A stretch of 64,000 bases of DNA, from positions 1 to 64,000 of the forward strand of contig CALKHN010000072.1 of assembly GCA_937991535.1 (NCBI GenBank). The letters run 5' to 3'. Shown one piece after another: positions 17,181 through 24,600 of the stretch. Source of the DNA: an uncultured Sphingobacteriales bacterium. GTDB taxonomy: Bacteria; Bacteroidota; Bacteroidia; Chitinophagales; Chitinophagaceae. The notes beneath the pieces were generated by a model that was not told the origin of the DNA, did no database searches, and was given only the letters and a program-made list of their open reading frames with translations. The position numbers and the translations under genes were made by a program. The first letter of the stretch is position 1. Each line of letters opens with the position of its first letter.

Positions 17181-18101
17181 ATGGCACAACTAACAGATTT
17201 TAAAAACCTAAAGGAGTTAATGGCTCACTTTTCAAATGATGATGTGTGCCGGGTGTATATGGAAAAAATGCGGTGGGGTGATAATCCGGTTTGCCCTCAT
17301 TGCGGAGAAAGTAAGCCCTACAAATTGAAAGACGGAAAAGCATGGAGGTGTAAATCCCGGACTTGTAGGAAGGATTTTAGCGTAACCGTAGGAACCATTT
17401 TTGAAAACTCTAAGGTTAAATTGTCTACATGGCTGGCCGCTCTCTATTTGCTTACCGGCCATAAAAAAGGAATTTCAAGCCTGCAATTAGGCAGGGATTT
17501 GGGAGTAACCCAAAAAACTGCATGGTTTATTTTGCACCGAATCAGGCTAATAATGGGAGAGCCAGAACCGGAACAACTGGACAATATTGTAGAAGTTGAC
17601 GAAACTTATGTAGGCGGCAAATGGGATAACATGCACAGCAAAAAACGGCAAAAGCTACGGGATAATGACGCTGATAACAAAGTCCCGGTAATGGGATTAA
17701 TTGAAAGAAGTGGGCAGGCAAAACTTACGGTTATCGGTAAAAGGACTTTTAAAGAAGTAGTAAAAGAAAACGTAGAAAAGAGTGCTGTTGTCATTACAGA
17801 TAGCCACCTATCCTATCAGGGCTTAGGTCAGGAATATGCAGCCCATGAAGCGGTTAACCATTCACAGGGAGAATACAAAAGAGATATATTCTATACCAAT
17901 TCAGTTGAGGGCTTTTTCTCAATGCTCAAAAGGTCAATATTTGGAATATACCACCAAGTAAGCCCAAAGCATCTGCACCGCTATTGTTCCGAAACAGCCT
18001 ACAGATACAATACCCGTAAAATGAGAGATGATGAACGCTTTAGGCTTGCTCTATCAAATACAAAAGGAAGGCTGAAATACAAGAATCTTATTTCTAAATA
18101 A
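17181..18101 (+). CDS. IS1595 family transposase (ISXO2-like)
   Basis: 306 residues, full length. The N-terminal zinc ribbon of IS1595 transposases is present (CPHCGESKPYKL and CKSRTC, about 37-70), then a helix-turn-helix-like segment (ISSLQLGRDLGVTQKTAWFIL) and the DDE-type catalytic domain: EVDETYVGGK (first Asp), VITDSHLSYQ (second Asp) and NSVEGFFSMLKR (third acidic/Asn position). No frameshift is seen and both ends of the element are intact, so it may be active. Confidence 0.95.
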   Translation: MAQLTDFKNLKELMAHFSNDDVCRVYMEKMRWGDNPVCPHCGESKPYKLKDGKAWRCKSRTCRKDFSVTVGTIFENSKVKLSTWLAALYLLTGHKKGISSLQLGRDLGVTQKTAWFILHRIRLIMGEPEPEQLDNIVEVDETYVGGKWDNMHSKKRQKLRDNDADNKVPVMGLIERSGQAKLTVIGKRTFKEVVKENVEKSAVVITDSHLSYQGLGQEYAAHEAVNHSQGEYKRDIFYTNSVEGFFSMLKRSIFGIYHQVSPKHLHRYCSETAYRYNTRKMRDDERFRLALSNTKGRLKYKNLISK

Positions 18102-18115
18102 TAAAAAATATAAAA

Positions 18116-18277
18116 ATGAAAGCTAAATCAGACAAAGTAAAGGTAATACCAGACCCCCCTAAGGAGATTTCACAGCGCTATCTTTCGTTTGTTGAATGGG
18201 CTGCATGGATGGGGTGGTGTTTTGTGGGGTGTCTTTCGTACATCCTCTACTCATTATGGCAGTTATGTAAACAGTAA
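18116..18277 (+). CDS. possible 53-residue membrane peptide after the transposase
   Basis: ATG 15 bp after the transposase stop opens a 53-codon frame: a charged N-terminal third, then a Trp/Cys-rich hydrophobic segment (WAAWMGWCFVGCLSYILYSL) and a stop. It overlaps the 3' end of the opposing 175-residue gene by 119 bp, so at most one of the two overlapping parts is under strong selection. Position suggests co-transcription with the transposase. No family recognised. Confidence 0.3.
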   Translation: MKAKSDKVKVIPDPPKEISQRYLSFVEWAAWMGWCFVGCLSYILYSLWQLCKQ

Positions 18278-18686
18278 TGGCAGCGCTAATAGCTATCCCA
18301 ATTAATTTGATCACATTTTTCTTTACCCATTTAAAAATGGACGCGCCGACATTCTTTAGCTTGTTTATGCGTTTTGATTTTCGCTCTTGAATTATGTACT
18401 TTTCATAAGTCTCATGTTTTTTAAATTCAATAATCGCTCTGGGGCTTAATCTTAATATGTCAGGAGAGGGCGGATAATGGGCAGGATTACCTTTTAAAAT
18501 TTCAACGAACAAGGTATTTACAAGTTCATTTATTAAATATTCCCCCTCCCTTTTATTAATGTCCTCTTCAATACCAAAACAATATTTAAATATTTGGCTA
18601 AGCGTTAATTCATAATACTTACCCTTAGAATATAAGAAATTAATAATGGCAGCTTTAATCTCATCTTCCGTTAAGGGAGGCATCAT
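18159..18686 (-). CDS. passenger protein with C-terminal membrane segment, unknown function
   Basis: 175 residues. The N-terminal part (LTEDEIKAAIINFLYSKGKY, ELTLSQIF) reads like a winged-helix or helical domain. A basic linker (ERKSKRINKLKNV) precedes one membrane segment (about 125-145, VIKLIGIAISAAITVYITAI) and a polar Thr/Gln-rich tail. A cytoplasmic domain anchored by a C-terminal helix is implied. It starts 36 bp from the divergent 98-residue ORF. No family recognised. Confidence 0.55.
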   Translation of the reverse strand: MMPPLTEDEIKAAIINFLYSKGKYYELTLSQIFKYCFGIEEDINKREGEYLINELVNTLFVEILKGNPAHYPPSPDILRLSPRAIIEFKKHETYEKYIIQERKSKRINKLKNVGASIFKWVKKNVIKLIGIAISAAITVYITAIMSRGCTKDTPQNTTPSMQPIQQTKDSAVKSP

Positions 18687-18722
18687 TTGTATATAATTAA
18701 TAATGTAATAAAATAAATATTT

Positions 18723-19019
18723 ATGGATAAAAGGAATAATTCACTGCACAAATTAGAGGCAATACCTCATGACTTTGACGACTTTAAAAATAAATTTAAG
18801 CAATACGTTGAAGAAAAGGAGAATACAAAATGGATAACTATTTCAGAATCTGAACTGGAGTACTATAATTTTAATGAGGATACAAAAACGTTAGAAATTA
18901 AACGTCACAACGAATCCGCCCTCATTTCATACCAAATAACAGGTTTTGCAAGCGCTTTCTTTATCAATCTTTGCCTTTCGGATAGTTTGCCATTACCAGT
19001 TTTGATTTCAAGAAAATAA
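18723..19019 (+). CDS. small passenger ORF, possibly 3'-altered
   Basis: 98 codons. Residues 1-62 look protein-like (acidic/basic, MDKRNNSLHKLEAIPHDF, WITISESELEYYNF), but the last 37 codons are antisense to the conserved nuclease C-terminus (18,905-19,019) and read like a shadow. The original gene may have lost its 3' end when the neighbouring nuclease was joined to it. It starts 36 bp from the divergent membrane-protein gene. Confidence 0.4.
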   Translation: MDKRNNSLHKLEAIPHDFDDFKNKFKQYVEEKENTKWITISESELEYYNFNEDTKTLEIKRHNESALISYQITGFASAFFINLCLSDSLPLPVLISRK

Positions 19020-19585
19020 ATATCAATATCCTCACTACCATCAGACAGTCCATCAAATACAATCATATCAATGGGGCTGCCTATGAACCTGGCATCTTTT
19101 GGGTTAAATGGGAAATTTGGGTGGAAGGGAACAAGGTGTTCACTTATTTTACCGAGGGTTACTGCATAGCTTTTATTAATAGCCTCTTGTCTTATCCTTA
19201 TGGTATTTTCAGCCTTCCATTGGGCAAGTAAGTTGGCTGCGTGTCCAATTGCGGTATCTTGGATAGATTTACGCAAGGAATTTAATTCCTTCTCCTTAAA
19301 TTTTTCCAATTCAGTTATTGCCCATTGGGTAGCAGATTGCTTTAAATCCGATTCCTTTTTGTAAAAACTTAATCGTTCTTGATTTATTAGAGAATTGCTA
19401 TCATGTAAATCTTGTTGTAATTTTTCTATTAGTTTAAGTTGATAAGAAATTGTCTCAGACTGGGATTTTGTTTGACTTTTATTAGCGAAGAAGTACCTTA
19501 TATGATCCTTAAAAATGATATACAACAAAAAAACAATACAAATTACACCTATGAGAATATCCAAAGTTTGATCCCTTTCATTCAT
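18905..19585 (-). CDS. membrane-anchored PD-(D/E)xK nuclease (Holliday-junction-resolvase-related)
   Basis: 226 residues: an N-terminal membrane segment (about 9-26, ILIGVICIVFLLYIIF), a long coiled-coil region (about 35-115), then a nuclease domain like the endonucleases related to archaeal Holliday junction resolvase (PF10107 type). Diagnostic motifs are KDARFIGSPIDMIVFDG (first metal Asp in PID), YFLEIKTGNGKLSERQ (E-x-K core) and a final VIWYEMR. The layout, anchor plus coiled coil plus nuclease, resembles RmuC-like proteins. A role in DNA processing or element maintenance/defence is inferred. It is carried as cargo on the transposon. Confidence 0.75.
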   Translation of the reverse strand: MNERDQTLDILIGVICIVFLLYIIFKDHIRYFFANKSQTKSQSETISYQLKLIEKLQQDLHDSNSLINQERLSFYKKESDLKQSATQWAITELEKFKEKELNSLRKSIQDTAIGHAANLLAQWKAENTIRIRQEAINKSYAVTLGKISEHLVPFHPNFPFNPKDARFIGSPIDMIVFDGLSDGSEDIDIYFLEIKTGNGKLSERQRLIKKALAKPVIWYEMRADSL

Positions 19586-19616
19586 AATTGATATGACTTT
19601 AAATTAACTTTATAAT

Positions 19617-19787
19617 ATGAAAAAGACGGTCACAAATAACAGCCCTTTTGAGCAGGCTCTTAAAAAGGCCCTCAATACTCCTTTACCCGAAAAAGAAGCT
19701 AAACGGGCTAAAAAGAAAACTCCCTGGTTGGGGCTACCCTTAGACTTGAATTGGTTTTCTGACCTATTTAGAAAAAAGCCCCTTTAA
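19617..19787 (+). CDS. possible 56-residue basic peptide
   Basis: ATG at 19,617 opens a 56-codon frame: NNSPFEQALKKALNTPLP, a Lys-rich stretch (EKEAKRAKKKTPW) and an aromatic C-terminus (LNWFSDLFRKKPL). It starts 31 bp from the divergent nuclease start and overlaps the end of the convergent 87-residue gene by 24 bp. The composition looks like a real small protein, but no family is recognised. Confidence 0.4.
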   Translation: MKKTVTNNSPFEQALKKALNTPLPEKEAKRAKKKTPWLGLPLDLNWFSDLFRKKPL

Positions 19788-20027
19788 TAGATCGTCTACA
19801 TCAAAATCGGTTAGGTAATGGGCTTGCAATTGCGCTTTGGCATTTTGTACCCCCTCTTCTACTTTTTTCTCATATTGCTCTTTGACATAGTTTTTCTGTT
19901 GCTGATTTAACCCTGATGTACTGGTAATATAGGTAAGGGCAAAATCTCTTAAAGCATGTAATTGGGCTTGCTGAACTACCAGCATGTGAAGCATGGCAAC
20001 ATTGAATTTTTCTGTTTCTTTGTCCAT
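19764..20027 (-). CDS. small helical passenger protein, unknown function
   Basis: 87 residues, predicted almost entirely alpha-helical: two amphipathic stretches (FNVAMLHMLVVQQAQLHALRD; NQQQKNYVKEQYEKKVEEG) and a short acidic C-terminus (DFDVDDLLKGLF). No membrane segment. It might be a small dimeric coiled-coil protein. Family not recognised. Confidence 0.5.
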   Translation of the reverse strand: MDKETEKFNVAMLHMLVVQQAQLHALRDFALTYITSTSGLNQQQKNYVKEQYEKKVEEGVQNAKAQLQAHYLTDFDVDDLLKGLFSK

Positions 20028-20068
20028 ATTGTGTAATTTGGGAAAACAAAATAATACAATTATTGCTC

Positions 20069-20344
20069 ATGAAGGCAAAAACCATTCTTTCCAGAACAGG
20101 AGTTGTAATAGGTGGAGTAATAACTTTTTTATGGCTAACTAATCCTTCTTATGCCCGATTTAAAGAATTTGGTGCAGATGTAAGCACCGCTTACCAAAAA
20201 GTAATTTTCAAAAGGACTTCAAACTTCATTGTGTTTTCAATATACCATAAACAAGTTATTAGTTCAGATGGAGGTTGGACACTTAATGTAAAGTCTGATG
20301 AAAAGTATATAGGCCTTTTAATGAATTTTTATAAAATGAAGTAG
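20069..20344 (+). CDS. DUF4359-like small membrane/secreted protein
   Basis: 91 residues from ATG 20,069 (a TTG at 20,063 is also in frame). One N-terminal hydrophobic segment (about 8-24, TGVVIGGVITFLWL) is followed by TNPSYARFKEF, then RTSNFIVFSIY and a final YIGLLMNFYK. The order TNP, FSIY and a closing glycine/aromatic strand is that of DUF4359 proteins, which have no known function. Cargo of the transposon. Confidence 0.55.
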   Translation: MKAKTILSRTGVVIGGVITFLWLTNPSYARFKEFGADVSTAYQKVIFKRTSNFIVFSIYHKQVISSDGGWTLNVKSDEKYIGLLMNFYKMK

Positions 20345-20348
20345 CTAT

Positions 20349-20783
20349 ATGGAATATTCCACAAAATCCTTTAAAATAATACATTGGGATTGCACTCCCA
20401 TTACCAAATCAAGAGAAGTTAAAATTAATCAGGGTTGCGATATACAATATTCCTTCAAATTCCCAACAGAGAAGGACGGCATTGATATATACTTATTAAA
20501 TCTGCGGTGGATATTTAGGTTAATTAACCAAGAGGACAAAACTGATATAATATTAAGCTATATAGCGGAAGATGAGAGTATTATGGTTCTTAACGAAGTT
20601 AAAGACGAAATACCTAAAGCTAAAGCATTATTTTTAGATTCTCAATCAAGATTTATTGAAGGATTTAATAGAAATAAAATAGGCACACCTATTCAGGGCG
20701 CAATCTTTGTTCCTTTGCCCCAAGAAAAACTGGGTGCGATAGCGGAAAAGATAATAACAGAGTTTCTTTATAAAGCGAGATAG
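20349..20783 (+). CDS. passenger protein, unknown function
   Basis: 144 residues, starting 5 bp after the DUF4359-like gene and probably co-transcribed. Mixed alpha/beta, no signal peptide or membrane segment; features include DIQYSFKFPTEKDGIDIYLL, IILSYIAEDESIMVL and GAIFVPLPQEKLGAIAEKII. I do not recognise the family. Confidence 0.55.
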   Translation: MEYSTKSFKIIHWDCTPITKSREVKINQGCDIQYSFKFPTEKDGIDIYLLNLRWIFRLINQEDKTDIILSYIAEDESIMVLNEVKDEIPKAKALFLDSQSRFIEGFNRNKIGTPIQGAIFVPLPQEKLGAIAEKIITEFLYKAR

Positions 20784-20976
20784 TCCCCTTTATTATAATA
20801 ACGGTCTTAGATTTTTTCTTACGAGGTTTATTAAATTCCATTCCACAATTTACTTAAAATTTAATTTCAAATAAAATAAATTTACCAACGGCTGGGTATT
20901 ATCGTTCACTTTAACTTTTTGTTACATGGGATTGATTCTATATTTGTATGACCAAAAAGTATCAATATAAACTGGG
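20784..20976. other. non-coding right end of the transposon
   Basis: About 190 AT-rich bp between the last cargo gene and the right inverted repeat; no coding frame seen. It contains a promoter-like TTG-N17-TATATTTG (20,919-20,946) pointing outward to the right. Confidence 0.5.
20939..20946 (+). promoter_or_regulatory. outward-facing promoter-like box at the right end
   Basis: TATATTTG (TAnnTTTG match) with TTG at 20,919-20,921, 17 bp upstream. It points out of the element on the plus strand, which is antisense to the interrupted minus-strand operon (sugar transferase). Confidence 0.35.
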
Positions 20977-21000
20977 TGTGGGAAGTGGTATATAGTCGCC
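20977..21000 (-). repeat. right terminal inverted repeat
   Basis: Reverse complement begins GGCGACTATATA and ends CTTCCCACA; matches the left end at 19 of 24 positions. Confidence 0.9.
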
Positions 21001-21008
21001 AAACAAAT
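21001..21008. repeat. right target-site duplication
   Basis: AAACAAAT, identical to 17,045-17,052. The next base, 21,009, is the last base of the sugar transferase stop codon, so the gene itself is not damaged. Confidence 0.9.
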
Positions 21009-21623
21009 TTACACTGCTTTCGGTGTTCCTGCAAAAGGTGGCATGGGTATCGTATCTTCAGCATTTATACCCTCTGTCCGGAATACTTTCAATACGGTTA
21101 ACAAAATAATTTTTACATCCAGCAGGAAGGAGCAGTTATCAACATACCATACGTCATATATAAATTTTTGTTCCCAGCTAATGGCGTTTCGCCCATTTAC
21201 CTGTGCCCAACCTGTAATACCAGGTCTTATTTCGTGGCGACGCTTCTGGGTTTTATTATAAAGCGGTAAATAGGATACCAATAGCGGTCTCGGCCCAATT
21301 AGGCTCATATCACCCCTGATAACATTTAAAAGCTGTGGGATTTCGTCAAGAGAAGTCTTCCTCACAAAACGACCTATGTTTGTCATGCGCATATTATCGG
21401 GCAACAATTTTCCATTTTCATCCTTTTCATCTGTCATGGTCTTAAACTTGATCACCTTAAACACCCTTTCTCCTTTTCCAGGTCTTTTCTGAACAAAAAA
21501 GGGCTTTCCTTTGTTCACAAAAAACAGCCAAACCATTATAATCAAAAAAATTGGAAACGCGATAACAAAAGCAACAGTTGCAATTAAAAAATCAATCAGT
21601 CTCTTTAAAAACGATCTGTACAT
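21009..21623 (-). CDS. initiating sugar-1-phosphate transferase (PglC-like)
   Basis: 204-residue monotopic phosphoglycosyl transferase. It has an N-terminal re-entrant membrane helix (about 5-35, LIDFLIATVAFVIAFPIFLI), KVIKFKTMTDE, the catalytic TSLDEIPQLLNVIRGDMSLIG, and GPRPLLVSYLPLY with the GITGWAQVNGRN block. It transfers a sugar phosphate from a UDP-sugar to undecaprenyl phosphate. The length and motifs are closest to PglC (di-acetylbacillosamine type), which agrees with PglD-like and PglE-like genes in the same operon. The transposon has inserted directly after its stop codon. Confidence 0.92.
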   Translation of the reverse strand: MYRSFLKRLIDFLIATVAFVIAFPIFLIIMVWLFFVNKGKPFFVQKRPGKGERVFKVIKFKTMTDEKDENGKLLPDNMRMTNIGRFVRKTSLDEIPQLLNVIRGDMSLIGPRPLLVSYLPLYNKTQKRRHEIRPGITGWAQVNGRNAISWEQKFIYDVWYVDNCSFLLDVKIILLTVLKVFRTEGINAEDTIPMPPFAGTPKAV

Positions 21624-21699
21624 ACAAATATTAATGCATTTTGAAGTTGCAAAAGCTATTTACATCAGAATAAGTGGTTTCTGAAAGGTGATCAACGAA

Positions 21700-22719
21700 T
21701 CAAAACTGCAATACAGCACCTCCCCAGGAATAGCCAACTCCAAAACCGGCGATCAAAACCCTGGAACCTTTTTTTATTTTTCCCGCTGCGAAAGCCTGTT
21801 TCATAGCAATAGGAATAGTTGATGAAACGGTATTGCCAAAGTGCTCCATAGCTATAAAAAAATTCTCCTGAGGAATTTTGATCTTTTTACGGAGGTAATC
21901 AAGCATGAACTTATTTGCCTGGTGGAAGATAAATAAATCAATATCTTCCTGTTGCAATTGATTTTTTTGAAGAATTTGTTTTACGAGAGCGGGAACGGAT
22001 TCCAATGTAAAATTAAAAATCTCGGTGCCGTTCATATAAAGATAATTATCATTAAAAAGGTTGCCGTCTTCATCGGGTTGTAAAGATTGGTCGGCGGTTT
22101 TTGAATACCGGATAGCGCCGTTTTTAACAATCAGATTTTTTGCTCCCCGTCCATCGGTTCCCAGTACTATCTTTCCTATACCACCTCCTTCCTGATCAGC
22201 CGATATCCATATTGCCGCTGCCGCGTCGCCAAAAATTGACCGGTTTCCCTTATCATCAGGATGCAAAAAGCGGCTGTATGTTTCTGCAGTAATCAAAAGT
22301 ACATTGTTGACATCCCCGGACGCTATCAATCCATTTGCAAGGCTAATGCCATATATAAAACCAGAGCAACCCTGATTGATATCTATGGCGCCTGCTGTTG
22401 ACGGCAATTTCAATCTTTCGTGAACAAGACAGGCTGTAGTGGGCAAAAAATAGTCGGGACTTTGGGTGCACAGTATCAAATAATCTACATTATCAGCCCG
22501 CAAATTATACTCCTCAAAAAGACGTTGCGCTGCGGCCACAGCCATATCGGAAGTAAACTCATCTTCAGCGGCAATCCTCCGGCTGGATATACCAACTTTT
22601 TGCATTATTTTATCTACGCTCCATTCAGGAAACGCTTCACTAAGCTGTTCATTCGTTAAGGAGGCAGAAGGCAGATAATAAGAGATAGCCGATATATTAG
22701 CAAATAAATGACCTGACAT
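21700..22719 (-). CDS. 3-oxoacyl-ACP synthase III (FabH-like), copy B
   Basis: 339-residue thiolase-fold KAS III. The catalytic triad is intact: Cys in DINQGCSGFIYG, His in IFHQANKFMLDYL and Asn in HFGNTVSSTIPIAM. KAS III enzymes condense an acyl-CoA primer with malonyl-ACP. Its place, 15 bp from a second KAS III and near a dedicated ACP and reductase, points to synthesis of a special short acyl chain, not housekeeping fatty-acid initiation. Confidence 0.9.
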   Translation of the reverse strand: MSGHLFANISAISYYLPSASLTNEQLSEAFPEWSVDKIMQKVGISSRRIAAEDEFTSDMAVAAAQRLFEEYNLRADNVDYLILCTQSPDYFLPTTACLVHERLKLPSTAGAIDINQGCSGFIYGISLANGLIASGDVNNVLLITAETYSRFLHPDDKGNRSIFGDAAAAIWISADQEGGGIGKIVLGTDGRGAKNLIVKNGAIRYSKTADQSLQPDEDGNLFNDNYLYMNGTEIFNFTLESVPALVKQILQKNQLQQEDIDLFIFHQANKFMLDYLRKKIKIPQENFFIAMEHFGNTVSSTIPIAMKQAFAAGKIKKGSRVLIAGFGVGYSWGGAVLQF

Positions 22720-22734
22720 ATACTTATTCTACAG

Positions 22735-23793
22735 TTATATTTCCATTAAATCAGGAACAACAATATTATTAAATGTAGCATAGGTAGTTCCCCACGACAA
22801 GCCTACTCCAAAACCACACAGTAACAGCCGGTTCCTTTTTTGTTGTAAATCAGTTCTCATTTCCGTGACCATTGTAAGTGGTATTGACGCTGAACTGGTA
22901 TTTCCAAAATGCTTGAGGGAGTAAGGAACTTTTTCTTCGGCAAGTCCTAATTTTTTTCTAACTTTTTCATTCATCATTTTGTTGGCCTGGTGAAAAACAG
23001 CGTAGTCAATATCATCGTTTGTGATGTTTAGATGCTCCATTAATTTTTTACAGGTTTTGGGCGCCTCGCTTATACCAAAGGAAAATACATCAAACCCGTC
23101 CAAATGTAAACTATTGGGAGTCCTGGTTAATCCGTCCGTATTCGTATATTCAACCAAAGATTTTTCTGAAAAACGGTTACGAAATCCCCCATCAGGCACT
23201 ATGATAGCTTTGTATCCCGAGCCATCGGTAGCCAAATGAAAAAAAAGCCCTTCAGATTTTTCATCATACTCCAGGATGGTAGCAGACCCGGCATCCCCAA
23301 ATAACATGCTACTGCTTTTATCATTAGGATCAGGCATTTTTGAAGCGGTGTCGCCCACCAGTAAAAGTCCCTTTTTAATTTGCCCGGACGATAAATAAGA
23401 AGAGATTAAATTTAATCCATATATATAGCCACTACATCCTAATGGCACATCAAAAGCGAGCGTTTCCTTATTTAAATTTAGCCTGTCCTGAATAATGCAG
23501 GCAGTATTGGGTAAAAAATAATAGTCCGGTGATTGTGAAACAAAAACAAGAATTCCGATTTCGTTTCTGTCCGTACCTGATTCCTCCAGTAACTTTTCTG
23601 CAGCCACAACACATAAATCTGAAGTACACACTTTTTCATCTGTCACTCTCATTTCTTCTACACCTACATTATTGATAAAGGCTTTGATATCATTAAATGC
23701 AAAAATTTTATTATCAATATTTTTAATAATATTTTTAGGCACACATGCACTTATGCCCGTTATGGTTACAAATTTGTTGTGAAGCAACGCCAT
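22735..23793 (-). CDS. 3-oxoacyl-ACP synthase III (FabH-like), copy A
   Basis: 352-residue KAS III paralogue. Triad: Cys in DVPLGCSGYIYG, His in VFHQANKMMNEKV and Asn in HFGNTSSASIPLTM. It has the complete KAS III fold and is similar to but clearly distinct from copy B. Two adjacent active KAS III genes suggest two condensation steps or a heterodimer. It lies 10 bp after the SDR gene. Confidence 0.9.
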   Translation of the reverse strand: MALLHNKFVTITGISACVPKNIIKNIDNKIFAFNDIKAFINNVGVEEMRVTDEKVCTSDLCVVAAEKLLEESGTDRNEIGILVFVSQSPDYYFLPNTACIIQDRLNLNKETLAFDVPLGCSGYIYGLNLISSYLSSGQIKKGLLLVGDTASKMPDPNDKSSSMLFGDAGSATILEYDEKSEGLFFHLATDGSGYKAIIVPDGGFRNRFSEKSLVEYTNTDGLTRTPNSLHLDGFDVFSFGISEAPKTCKKLMEHLNITNDDIDYAVFHQANKMMNEKVRKKLGLAEEKVPYSLKHFGNTSSASIPLTMVTEMRTDLQQKRNRLLLCGFGVGLSWGTTYATFNNIVVPDLMEI

Positions 23794-23803
23794 ATTAAAT
23801 CAA

Positions 23804-24568
23804 TTAATCAAGAAGTTTATATCTGCCACCGTCCAGGGTAAGAGATTGTCCGGTCATCCATTTTGAAGCATCGGATAATAAAAAAACAGCTGCATTTGCC
23901 ACATCTTCGGGAGTGCCATAGCCGAGTGGATATTGTTTCATATCCTTCTCAACCACCTCCTTTGAAAGCATGTCTTCCATTTCGGAAGCCATAGCAGTTT
24001 GTACCATCCCCGGTTCTATTGTATTAACCCTTATTTTCTGTGATGAAAGTTCATTCGCAATAACTCTGCTGCCCGCGGACATAGCACCCTTGCTCCCTGT
24101 GTACAGCAATGATGATTTTGTTCCTACCTGCTGGGCTACCGAGGAAATTAATACAATAGATGAATATGTATTTCTTTTAATTTTTTTTTGGCGTGTTATC
24201 TGAGAAAGCAACAAAACCATTGAAAAATAATTAATGTTCATTACCTCTTCAAGGTTCTGACGTTTAATGAATTTCAGAGGAGATAGTTTTGTTATCCCCG
24301 CGGCATAAACAAGCCCGTTTACTTCGGGCATTTCAGCAACTATTTTTTCAATGCCAGCATCCCCGGCCAGATCTGCGGTTATACAGGAAGCCTTATCAAT
24401 ACTCAGTTCATTTACCATCTCCTTCAAACGCTCCTCCCTTCTGGCCACACCAATTACCTCCCCTCCTGAAGCTACCACCGCCCTGCAAATCTCCAGTCCA
24501 ATACCTGAGGATGCACCTGTTACAAGAATTTTTTTACCCTGCAGGGAGAATGGCGCCATCCCGATCAT
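23804..24568 (-). CDS. SDR oxidoreductase, FabG-like 3-oxoacyl reductase
   Basis: 254 residues, classical SDR: nucleotide-binding TGASSGIG (about 18-25), YAAG around 88-91, catalytic Ser in LISSVAQ, YxxxK as YTGSKGAM, and a C-terminal MTGQSLTLDGG typical of FabG. In this setting it probably reduces the 3-oxoacyl-ACP made by the KAS III enzymes to a 3-hydroxyacyl-ACP. ATG codons at 24,568 and at residue 4 are both possible starts. Confidence 0.88.
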   Translation of the reverse strand: MIGMAPFSLQGKKILVTGASSGIGLEICRAVVASGGEVIGVARREERLKEMVNELSIDKASCITADLAGDAGIEKIVAEMPEVNGLVYAAGITKLSPLKFIKRQNLEEVMNINYFSMVLLLSQITRQKKIKRNTYSSIVLISSVAQQVGTKSSLLYTGSKGAMSAGSRVIANELSSQKIRVNTIEPGMVQTAMASEMEDMLSKEVVEKDMKQYPLGYGTPEDVANAAVFLLSDASKWMTGQSLTLDGGRYKLLD

Positions 24569-24600
24569 TTACAATCAGTTTTTCAATTAAAGTTTATTTG

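Larger units (their letters stand above)
17053..21000 (+). mobile_element. IS1595-family transposon with passenger genes (3,948 bp)
   Basis: Bounded by 24-bp terminal inverted repeats (17,053-17,076 and 20,977-21,000; 19 of 24 match, both starting GG and sharing ACTATATA and CTTCCCACA) and by perfect 8-bp direct repeats AAACAAAT. It contains an intact IS1595-type transposase near the left end and about 2.7 kb of cargo: a membrane protein, a PD-(D/E)xK nuclease, a DUF4359-like protein and several small unknowns. Being flanked by one target duplication, it moved as a single unit. The right end abuts the stop codon of the sugar transferase, splitting the glycan operon. Confidence 0.92.
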
